A stretch of 64,000 nucleotides of DNA from JABCZZ01 sp964454545 (GTDB taxonomy: Bacteria; Pseudomonadota; Alphaproteobacteria; Rickettsiales; JABCZZ01), in NCBI GenBank assembly GCA_964454545.1, contig CAYVTI010000003.1, forward strand, positions 1 to 64,000. The letters run 5' to 3'. The stretch's first letter is position 1; each line of letters opens with the position of its first letter. Of this stretch, positions 23,676 to 30,566 are shown one piece after another. A model generated the notes under the pieces. That model did no database searches and was not told the DNA's origin. It saw only the letters and a list, made by a program, of their open reading frames with translations. The position numbers and the translations under genes were made by a program.

Positions 23676-23972
23676 ATGAGCATGATCGGCACCAAAACGC
23701 CTGACGAAATAAAAGACTATTCACTCGACTGGTCAAAGGACATCGGCACCGATGTCATAGCGAATAGCGCAAACAGCGCATGGACGGTTTCGCCCTCCGA
23801 CGTAACCATCACCCAGAGTTCGCTTGCCTCGAACGGTACGCTTACGACCGTGTGGGTATCGGGCGGGACGATAGGGCAGGCATACCAGGTGAAGAACCGT
23901 ATTGTGACCACATCCGGGCGCAATCTGACTAAGGTGTTCAGGCTGCTGGTAGTGGGGAGTAATTATCTTTAA
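23676..23972 (+). CDS. small phage structural protein
   Basis: A 98-residue protein after AGGAGT. It has the pattern DEIKDYSLDWSKDIGTDVI, SAWTVSPSDVTITQSS, TVWVSGGTIGQAYQVKNRIVTTSGR. This is the phage family of single beta-sandwich proteins (fibre/decoration-like) in which a tryptophan-containing DWS start is usual. Its role in the virion is not established. Confidence 0.65.
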   Translation: MSMIGTKTPDEIKDYSLDWSKDIGTDVIANSANSAWTVSPSDVTITQSSLASNGTLTTVWVSGGTIGQAYQVKNRIVTTSGRNLTKVFRLLVVGSNYL

Positions 23973-24033
23973 CTCGAGGTGTCAGGTTCTGGCTGGCACC
24001 CGGCATCTGGTTCCTGAATCCTTACGTAATCAT

Positions 24034-24408
24034 ATGATCGCATTTATCCTGAATCTTCTCCGGCAGCACTGGCTCGGCGTTGCTGAAATTATCCTGCTTG
24101 CCGCTCTTGCCGTCCAGCATGTGGAAATTGGGCATTTACGTAACAGAATGGCCGGGTACAGGGAAGAAAACCGGATGCTTTCTGATTCCAACAGGCGTCT
24201 TTCCGGCATGCTGGCAAAACAGAACCAGGCGATTTTTGCACTGCAAAATGAAGCGGAAAGAAAGAGCCGTGCAGCTGCCAGATCGCTTGCGCATGCCCGT
24301 ATTTCCATGCAGAGGCGTGCCTTCATCGCAGAGAAATTGAAAGCGCGTAAAATGACCGGTGACGAATGCGCGGATGTGCTCATGCTGCTTAACAACTATT
24401 TCAAATAA
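24034..24408 (+). CDS. i-spanin-like protein (Rz-like)
   Basis: A 124-residue protein. One N-terminal membrane segment (residues 13-27, LGVAEIILLAALAVQ) is followed by a long periplasmic coiled coil (residues 30-85, LRNRMAGYREENRMLSDSN...). This is the topology of inner-membrane spanins. The next gene is a small lipoprotein, completing a two-component spanin pair that fuses inner and outer membrane in the last step of lysis. The pair is located 7 kb from the endolysin, not beside it. Confidence 0.75.
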   Translation: MIAFILNLLRQHWLGVAEIILLAALAVQHVEIGHLRNRMAGYREENRMLSDSNRRLSGMLAKQNQAIFALQNEAERKSRAAARSLAHARISMQRRAFIAEKLKARKMTGDECADVLMLLNNYFK

Positions 24409-24418
24409 AGGATGGAAC

Positions 24419-24676
24419 ATGCAAAAAGGAATGCTCATATCGCTCTTCATGCTTGCTGCATGCCAGCAGAGGCCGCCGGTGGGGGAGCCGGTCATTGCCG
24501 ATATTCCCGTCCTGGTCTCGTGCCATGCGCGTGCGGTTACCGAGCCGGACTGGAACGTGCCGCATGTGGCAAAAGGGGCGGGAGCATCCGAGAAGCTCAA
24601 GGCAGTGCTTGCCGATTTGGAGCTCAGCAAAGGGTATGCGGAGGAACTGAAGGCTGAACTGGAGGGGTGCAGCTGA
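24419..24676 (+). CDS. o-spanin-like lipoprotein (Rz1-like)
   Basis: An 85-residue protein from ATG 24419, after AAAGGA. The N-terminus MQKGMLISLFMLAACQQRPP has a signal peptide and lipobox LAAC followed by a Pro-rich stretch, the usual start of Rz1-type outer-membrane spanins. A short helix follows. It lies 10 bases after the i-spanin gene. The longer frame from 24359 is only the reading-frame extension. Confidence 0.75.
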   Translation: MQKGMLISLFMLAACQQRPPVGEPVIADIPVLVSCHARAVTEPDWNVPHVAKGAGASEKLKAVLADLELSKGYAEELKAELEGCS

Positions 24677-24705
24677 TTTCTTCTTTGTTGAATTTATAAT
24701 GGACT

Positions 24706-24742
24706 TAAAGGGCAACACCGCGAGGTGTTGCCCTTTTTTATT
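24706..24742 (+). terminator. intrinsic terminator of the fibre/spanin operon
   Basis: AAAGGGCAACACC (24706-24718) pairs perfectly with GGTGTTGCCCTTT around GCGA and runs into TTTTTTATT. It terminates transcription 30 bases after the o-spanin gene. Confidence 0.92.
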
Positions 24743-24752
24743 GTATTCAAAA

Positions 24753-24774
24753 AAACCTCCACCTAGGGTGGAGG
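24753..24774 (-). terminator. intrinsic terminator of the minus-strand pair
   Basis: CCTCCACC (24755-24762) and GGTGGAGG (24766-24773) pair around TAG. On the minus strand the stem is followed by a T-run (the plus strand AAAAAA before it). It ends the converging gene pair 24795 and 25043. Confidence 0.85.
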
Positions 24775-24794
24775 ATTGGCAAAGTTATTTGCCT

Positions 24795-25037
24795 TCAGGA
24801 ATATTGCTTTTTTATCGCGTCGGTAACTTCTTTCGGCGGGTTTTCGCCCCAGCCGGATTCGAGCACTTTGCCGTATTCGGAAACATCGATATTTCCGGTC
24901 TTAAGCGCCTGCTGGAAAATGGGCAGCTTTATTTTGTCAATAAGCACATAGTGCCATGCAGGTTTTCCTGCATCCTTACCCCTGACAAGGTAAACCAGAT
25001 CGCCCTTGGAACTTTGTACTTTCTCGGTAAATGCCAT
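24795..25037 (-). CDS. small unknown protein, paralogue of 19058-19300
   Basis: An 80-residue protein (MAFTEKVQSSKGDLVYLV). It shares with the 19058 protein the GKDAGKPAWHYVLIDKIKLP region, IDVSEYGKVLESGWG and the ENPP block. It is the second gene after the MADAV-type protein at 25043 on the minus strand. Function unknown. Both occurrences flank the second tail-fibre set (19-25 kb). Confidence 0.65.
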   Translation of the reverse strand: MAFTEKVQSSKGDLVYLVRGKDAGKPAWHYVLIDKIKLPIFQQALKTGNIDVSEYGKVLESGWGENPPKEVTDAIKKQYS

Positions 25038-25042
25038 CCCTC

Positions 25043-25666
25043 TTACATACTCTTCTGCAATGGCTGTTGTACAGCGATTTCTGCCACCGGAGCCCTGACT
25101 TCCGTTGCGGGTTTTTTCCTCTCATGCTGATATCGTATTGCGGTATTTGATATTTCTTCCTGATTCTGCTGGACAAATTGCTGAATGGGCCAGGATTGCC
25201 CGGCTATGGCGCCGGTAAGCGCTATGGTCTCGTCATATTTTCCAGACGTGAGCAGGTTATCCATGCTAAATGCCTGATTTCCCTCGGCAGTCTTGTTAGC
25301 GAATTTGAGTATCTGGTGCAGGGCGAGAATGGCACCCCTGAATTCAGCAATGGTGTTCCAAGGCAGGGCAGCGAAATCTTTTTCTACGTTATTCAACTCT
25401 CTCTTATTGTCTTGCATTGTATCAAAGAAGCTTGCAAGTCCTATGACGCTGCGCAACTGATTGGGCAATGCAGCGATGATGTCGCCTGCTATGGCAATGT
25501 CTGGCTGGGGCGGATATTGCTGCGTAAGCCGGATGATTTCCTCTTTTTCCTGTGGAGGTATTTGGGCAAGAAGCGGCAGCAATTTTGTGCTGTTTTCCAA
25601 AGTTTCGTTAAGGGCTGGCACAATGGCGCTGTATTTTTCCGTCAATGCTGGGACTGCGTCTGCCAT
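25043..25666 (-). CDS. unknown helical protein (MADAV family-like, copy 2)
   Basis: A 207-residue helical protein that starts MADAVPALTEKYSAI after AGGAGG. It ends five bases before the 80-residue gene, so they form one operon. Leu/Gln-rich helices fill it, with a charged C-terminal tail. No known domain is recognised. It lies between the prophage-like block and the housekeeping genes, and marks the probable right edge of the element. Confidence 0.6.
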   Translation of the reverse strand: MADAVPALTEKYSAIVPALNETLENSTKLLPLLAQIPPQEKEEIIRLTQQYPPQPDIAIAGDIIAALPNQLRSVIGLASFFDTMQDNKRELNNVEKDFAALPWNTIAEFRGAILALHQILKFANKTAEGNQAFSMDNLLTSGKYDETIALTGAIAGQSWPIQQFVQQNQEEISNTAIRYQHERKKPATEVRAPVAEIAVQQPLQKSM

Positions 25667-25735
25667 ATATTCCTCCTGTGATTAAGGCCCGACAATCCTA
25701 ACAAAAGCCTATCAGAAATGAAAGTTACGGTTTTA

Positions 25736-26422
25736 TTACGGGCTGTTACCGATACCGGCGATGCCCAGTATGACATCGCGGAAAAGGTCGGCGGGTAGGT
25801 ATATCAGGTAATAGGCGGGGTTGATATGCATAAGCCCGGCTTCGCGCATGAAGGCGGGCAGGAGGAACAAAAATAATATGATGATCATGCCGTAAGGTTC
25901 GGTTTTCATATAGGCATTCGCTAATTTGCGCGGCAGGAGCGATCCCAATATCCGCCCCCCGTCCAGCGGCAGGACGGGCAGCAGGTTGAAAATTGCAAGC
26001 ACTACGTTGACCGTTACCGAGTTATAGAGATTCATGAAGGTCCACGGCGCTTTTTCAGGGCTTATAAACGTGTCGATATGCAGCGCGAGTGCGCTGATGA
26101 GCGCCAGTGCGATATTGGTAAGCGGTCCGGCGGCGGCGACCAGCAGCGTATCGCGGCGGGGGTTATGAAGGCGGTCGAACCGTACCGGAACTGGTTTCGC
26201 CCAGCCGAGCAGAATAGGAGAGCCGGTGAGCAGCATCAGCCCTGGAAGGATGAGGGTGCCGAACAATTCTATATGCCGGAGCGGATCAAAGCTGACGCGG
26301 CCCATGATCCGGGCGGTATTGTCTCCCAGCTTGTCCGCGACGTAGCCATGCGCCGCCTCATGCATGGTGATGGCCAGTATGAGCGGTATGATGAATGAAG
26401 ATACTTCGATGAATTGCTGCAT
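25736..26422 (-). CDS. site-2 protease family (M50) membrane metalloprotease
   Basis: A 228-residue membrane protein. The zinc motif HEAAH (residues 21-25, in AITMHEAAHGYVADKLG) and the third-ligand motif LPLDGGRIL (near 150-158) define peptidase family M50. Multiple hydrophobic segments match a small rhomboid-like/S2P core. It cleaves membrane-spanning substrates within the bilayer; the substrate is unknown. It is the gene that follows nagZ, in the same direction. Confidence 0.9.
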   Translation of the reverse strand: MQQFIEVSSFIIPLILAITMHEAAHGYVADKLGDNTARIMGRVSFDPLRHIELFGTLILPGLMLLTGSPILLGWAKPVPVRFDRLHNPRRDTLLVAAAGPLTNIALALISALALHIDTFISPEKAPWTFMNLYNSVTVNVVLAIFNLLPVLPLDGGRILGSLLPRKLANAYMKTEPYGMIIILFLFLLPAFMREAGLMHINPAYYLIYLPADLFRDVILGIAGIGNSP

Positions 26423-26429
26423 AATTGAG

Positions 26430-26512
26430 TGTACTTGTTGTTGGTTGTGAGCCGCCAGTTACTTGTTATTGATATTCAAATAACCAACAACGCATGACTA
26501 ACAACTATCGGC
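26430..26512. repeat. self-complementary intergenic segment
   Basis: TTGTTGGTTGTGAG (26439-26452) is mirrored by AATAACCAACAACG (26479-26492), with GTTACTTGTTATT and ACTAACAACT nearby. It fills the gap between the protease gene and nagZ, so the intergenic hairpin class is not confined to the phage block. Confidence 0.55.
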
Positions 26513-27505
26513 CAGCCTTTCCGCTTCCATGTAATCGAACTTCCCTGGCTTCTTCAGCTGCGCCAGCGCATGTTCGAAACGCCTCTCCGTCTTGCCTTCA
26601 AGGAAGGTGAGCGCGCCTGCGATCTTCCGCATTTCATCCATCTTTCCGTTGCAGTGCAACACAATATCGCACCCGGCCGCAAGACTCATGCGTGTGACAT
26701 TATCCAGATTGCCGCTCAGCGCTTTCATGGACAGATCGTCTGACATCAGGAGTCCGTCAAAGCCGATTTCCCTGCGGATGAGATCAATGGCCTTGGGTGA
26801 CAAGGTCGCAGGCCTTTCAGAGTCAATGGCAGTATAGAGTATGTGCGCCGTCATTCCAAGCGGTAAGTGCGCAAGCGCTTTGAAAGGGATGAAGTCGCTT
26901 CTCTGCAGCTCCGCGAGGGATTCCTCTACGATCGGCAGGCTTTCGTGGCTATCCGCACGCGCGCGGCCATGACCGGGGATATGTTTCAGCACCGGCAGCA
27001 CGCCGCCTTCCAGCAGTCCTGCAGCCATTGCTGACGCCAGTATGCTCACCTGATGGGGATCGTCGCCAAAAGCGCGGTCGCCGATGATGTCATGCGCGTT
27101 TCTTACGGGAACGTCGGCGAGCGGGGCGCAGTCGACGTTGATGCCAAGCCCGTACAGTTCGCGTGCAATCAAACGCGCGTTGGCGTACACAGTCTGCTTT
27201 CCCTTTCCAATGGATATATCGGCGATCTCGGCAAAAAATCCAGCGGGAGGAAACTTGCGCCAATGGGGAGGCTTTAGCCTTGCCACCCGGCCGCCTTCCT
27301 GATCGATGAGGATAAGCACATCTTCGCGTTGCAGCAATTCGCGCAGGGATTTGACGAGGCTCTTTACCTGATCCGGCGATTCACAATTGCGCGTAAATAA
27401 GATGAAACCCAGCGGGTTCACTTCGGAAAAGAAACGTTTCTCTTCTTCTGTAAGCGTATGACTTTCAAGGCCGAATATGGCAGAGGTGATCATGCCCAAG
27501 GTCAT
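26498..27505 (-). CDS. nagZ: beta-N-acetylhexosaminidase NagZ
   Basis: About 335 residues from ATG 27505, where the start overlaps the stop of the SPOR gene (ATGA). The open frame begins seven residues earlier. GH3 features are present: LIDQEGGRVARLKPP, KHIPGHGRARADSHESLP with the catalytic His/Asp, and GFDGLLMSDDLSMKAL with the nucleophile Asp. NagZ removes GlcNAc from anhydromuropeptides in peptidoglycan recycling in the cytosol. The gene order argS-SPOR-nagZ is characteristic of Alphaproteobacteria. Confidence 0.95.
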   Translation of the reverse strand: MTLGMITSAIFGLESHTLTEEEKRFFSEVNPLGFILFTRNCESPDQVKSLVKSLRELLQREDVLILIDQEGGRVARLKPPHWRKFPPAGFFAEIADISIGKGKQTVYANARLIARELYGLGINVDCAPLADVPVRNAHDIIGDRAFGDDPHQVSILASAMAAGLLEGGVLPVLKHIPGHGRARADSHESLPIVEESLAELQRSDFIPFKALAHLPLGMTAHILYTAIDSERPATLSPKAIDLIRREIGFDGLLMSDDLSMKALSGNLDNVTRMSLAAGCDIVLHCNGKMDEMRKIAGALTFLEGKTERRFEHALAQLKKPGKFDYMEAERLADSC

Positions 27506-28503
27506 TTGCCTTTTGCCAGGAAACACCCTTGGCCGCTGGCCACCATCGTCACGCAGAGCGACTCGGCTTCCTGCGCGGTGCTGAACGGCGCGGCCTGCAG
27601 CCGGTAGAAGACCTTGCCGTTTACCGTGACACGGACGATATAATGCTGCTTGCCGCCCATTTCATCTGCGAACTGGCTCGCAATTTTCGCCCATATCTTT
27701 TCCGCTTCCGCTTCGGACCTGAGCGCGCCGAGCTGTATGCGTATTTTAGGCAGTTTGGATGCGTCCGCCGCGCTCGCAGCTTTGGTCTCTGCGGGGGCAG
27801 GCTTTGCAGGAACCGCTTTCTCAGCCACCGGCTTTTCCGTTACCTGTTCCGGCTCCGGCGCTGTCTTGGCCGCCTGCGGCTGGGCTGCTGGTGCGGCCTT
27901 CGCTTCTGCTTTGGGTTCCGCTTTTTGTTCTTGCGCTACGGGCGTGGCAGGTTGCTCGATGATGGCCGACGGCGTGTTATCGGCCGTCTTCATTTCTTTT
28001 ATTCTGGCAGGGTTGAACTGCCCGGTCTCTCTGGCCTTATCCGGATGATCCGCGGCTACGGTTTCCTTTACCGGCGGCACATTGACGGATTTCGAGGGCT
28101 TTGCGGCATTTGCATTTTCCGCTTCCTTGCCATCTATCTTGCTATTCGTCCAGGTTTCGGCCTCGCCCTGGGCTACCGCCGGTTCTTCTGTCGGCGGAAC
28201 AATGCGCTCGACAACCTGGTTCTCCGGTTTGTTGTTTATCAGGCCGTACACAGTCTTATCCTGATTCGGGATCTGCATGCCGCCCGGATTGGCGGGGACT
28301 TCCTTGACCGGGGTTTTATCCACTTTCACAAGCTCGACATCCTTGTCGTCGACGTTTTCGCCGCTTTTATACGCATACCATGCGAGGCCGAAGAAGCCGC
28401 CGAGCGCAAAGAGCACCACCGCCGTCTGGAGCCAGCGGAAAATGCCGCTGCTTTCCATTTCTTCCTCATTGTAATCCAGATCGTCATCGATATCAGCCAT
28501 CAC
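27502..28503 (-). CDS. SPOR domain membrane protein
   Basis: A 333-residue protein. One membrane segment near residues 27-45 (AVVLFALGGFFGLAWYAY) follows an acidic cytosolic start (MADIDDDLDYNEEE). A long Pro/Ala/Lys/Glu-rich linker precedes a C-terminal SPOR domain (about 250-333, with IRIQLGALRSEAEAEKIW, HYIVRVTVNGKVFYRLQAAPF). SPOR domains bind denuded peptidoglycan at the division septum. It overlaps argS and nagZ by four bases each. The plus-strand 387-codon frame over it is a shadow. Confidence 0.9.
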   Translation of the reverse strand: MMADIDDDLDYNEEEMESSGIFRWLQTAVVLFALGGFFGLAWYAYKSGENVDDKDVELVKVDKTPVKEVPANPGGMQIPNQDKTVYGLINNKPENQVVERIVPPTEEPAVAQGEAETWTNSKIDGKEAENANAAKPSKSVNVPPVKETVAADHPDKARETGQFNPARIKEMKTADNTPSAIIEQPATPVAQEQKAEPKAEAKAAPAAQPQAAKTAPEPEQVTEKPVAEKAVPAKPAPAETKAASAADASKLPKIRIQLGALRSEAEAEKIWAKIASQFADEMGGKQHYIVRVTVNGKVFYRLQAAPFSTAQEAESLCVTMVASGQGCFLAKGK

Positions 28504-30284
28504 CGCATCTCCTCTAATGGTTCAACGCCAAGCACCGAAAGCCCGCTGGCAATAACCGTAGCACATGCGCGTACAAGTGCAAGTCTTGCCGCAGTCAAAT
28601 CCACAGCGTCTTTCTGGATAAAGCGAAGCGACACGTCGCCGTTGCCGAGATTCCACAGGCTATGGAATTCCGCCGCCAGATCCTGCAGGTAAAACGCGAT
28701 GCGGTGCGGTTCGCAGGCGTTCGCCGCCGCTTCAATCTGCCTGGGGAAAGAGGCCAGCAGGCGGACAAGTCCGGTTTCCGCCGGGTGGGTAAGCAGGGCA
28801 AGCTGCGCTTCCGTCGGGCTTTCGGAGAACGCCCAGGCAACGCCTGCTTCTTCTTTTGCGATGCGCAATGCCGATTTTGCCCGCGCATGCGCATACTGCA
28901 CGTAAAACACCGGATTATCCTTCGACTGTTCCGTGACTTTCTCGAAATCGAAATCGAGCATGGCATCATTCTTACGGGTGAGCATGATGAAGCGGAACAC
29001 GCCACGGCCGACTTCGTCCACCACTTCGCGCGCCGTGACAATGGTACCTCTGCGCTTGGACATCTTGACCTGCTCGCCTCCGCGGGAGAGGTTTACCATC
29101 TGGCAGAGCTTTATCTCCAGTTTCGCCTCGCCCTTGCTGAGCGCTTTTACCGCTGCCTGCAGGCGCTTCACATAGCCGCCATGATCGGCGCCGAATACAT
29201 TCACCATCAGTTTGAATCCGCGCCTGAATTTATCGTAATGGTAAGCAATGTCGGGGGCGAAATAGGTCCAACTGCCATCGGATTTTTTGATCGGGCGATC
29301 GACGTCATCGCCGAACGCGGTAGATCGGAAAAGAGTCTGTTCCCTCGGTTCCCAGTCCTCCGGCGCTTTGCCTTTGGGCGCTTCGAGGATGCCGGTATAG
29401 ATGAGGCCTTCCTTCTCAAGCACGTCAAGCGCCTCCTCAATCTTTCCTTTTGCCGTGAGTTCGCGCTCGGAAGTGAATACGTCATGCACAATGCCCAGCT
29501 GGGCAAGATCGTCCCTGATAAGCACCAGCATGGATTCTATGGCGAATGTCCGGATGGTCTTCAGCCAGTCCTCCTCCGGTCGCAATTCGTAGGAACCATC
29601 GGCCTTTTTCTGCGCGAATTTATCGCCGTAATTGACTTTGAGCGCTTCGCCTACCGGGATGAGATAGTCTCCCGGATAATAAGCGGCGATTTTTTCTTCC
29701 GAAACCTGCTCGCCCAGCGCCTGAAGATAGCGAAGCCCGACGGCGCGCGCCAGCTTATCCACCTGCGCCCCGGCGTCATTTACGTAATATTCCTTGGTCA
29801 CGCTGAACCCGGCCTTGAGCAACAGCATGGAGAGCGCATCCCCGTACACGGCGCCGCGCCCGTGCCCCACATGCATCGGCCCCGTGGGGTTCGCCGAAAC
29901 ATATTCGACGTTTATTTGCTGTGACTTCCCAATCGCGGAATTGCCGTAGCTGTTTCCCTCCTTCAGTATCACGCTTATGATCCGAAGCCAGAAGGACGGA
30001 CGGAAGTTGATGTTGATAAATCCTGGCCCCGCGATGGCAACCGATGCGACATCGGGCAGTTTTTTCAGTCGCTCTGCCAGCAGATCGGCAAGCTCACGCG
30101 GTTTTTTGCCTGCTTTTCCGGCAAGAATCATGGCGGCGTTCGTCGCCATATCCCCATGCCCTGCCTCGCGTGGAGGCATCACATCCACGGCATCAACCGG
30201 CAGCCCGGAGGGTAAAAGGCGCTCGTTCTGCAATTGGCTGATAATGTGCAATATTTCCGATTTTACCGCGCTAAATACGTTCAT
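28500..30284 (-). CDS. argS: arginyl-tRNA synthetase
   Basis: A 594-residue class I aminoacyl-tRNA synthetase. The HIGH motif is GPMHVGHGRGAVYGDAL (near 133-149), and the KMSKR motif is MSKRRGTIV. The N-terminal Add-1 domain (FININFRPSFWL) and the C-terminal DALR anticodon domain (YVQYAHARAKSALRIA) are present. It attaches arginine to tRNA-Arg. Length is normal (570-590). Its stop overlaps the SPOR gene start. Confidence 0.97.
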   Translation of the reverse strand: MNVFSAVKSEILHIISQLQNERLLPSGLPVDAVDVMPPREAGHGDMATNAAMILAGKAGKKPRELADLLAERLKKLPDVASVAIAGPGFININFRPSFWLRIISVILKEGNSYGNSAIGKSQQINVEYVSANPTGPMHVGHGRGAVYGDALSMLLLKAGFSVTKEYYVNDAGAQVDKLARAVGLRYLQALGEQVSEEKIAAYYPGDYLIPVGEALKVNYGDKFAQKKADGSYELRPEEDWLKTIRTFAIESMLVLIRDDLAQLGIVHDVFTSERELTAKGKIEEALDVLEKEGLIYTGILEAPKGKAPEDWEPREQTLFRSTAFGDDVDRPIKKSDGSWTYFAPDIAYHYDKFRRGFKLMVNVFGADHGGYVKRLQAAVKALSKGEAKLEIKLCQMVNLSRGGEQVKMSKRRGTIVTAREVVDEVGRGVFRFIMLTRKNDAMLDFDFEKVTEQSKDNPVFYVQYAHARAKSALRIAKEEAGVAWAFSESPTEAQLALLTHPAETGLVRLLASFPRQIEAAANACEPHRIAFYLQDLAAEFHSLWNLGNGDVSLRFIQKDAVDLTAARLALVRACATVIASGLSVLGVEPLEEMR

Positions 30285-30566
30285 ACTATGACAGAAGATT
30301 ATAAAGGGTTCATGGTTAACTTATTGAAAAACATCATGATGTATGTCGCTATACTAGTGTTGTTTTTCAATATGTTAGCGTTCCGTCTACCTCACCGTGG
30401 GCAGTTATGCAACGATCTTTTTTCATCTCCCTGTTTTACAATGATAATCGGAGAGCGATTCCACGGCTTTGCTGGGATATTGTAATAAAAGTTTCATATG
30501 TAATTCATGCTCCCTAATGGTATATTTTAAGTCTGCGGTACAGAAAGAATAATTCATTCCGGAAAT
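30285..30566. other. divergent 282-base gap between argS and the 718-residue gene
   Basis: No gene is seen. Because the flanking genes point away from each other, the promoters of both argS and the 718-residue gene should lie here. A CCTCACCGTGGG string and AT-rich stretches near 30290-30370 are visible, but I cannot assign promoter boxes. No terminator or repeat stands out. Confidence 0.5.

Noticed and set aside
24699..25130. 143-codon plus-strand frame
   Set aside because: Runs through two terminators and antisense to the 80-residue gene.
27529..28692. 387-codon plus-strand frame over the SPOR gene
   Set aside because: Arg/Leu/Phe-rich antisense shadow of a GC-rich Pro/Ala linker; the minus-strand gene has clear domain motifs and ATGA couplings.
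28662..29924. 420-codon plus-strand frame over argS
   Set aside because: Antisense shadow; argS on the minus strand has HIGH and KMSKR motifs.
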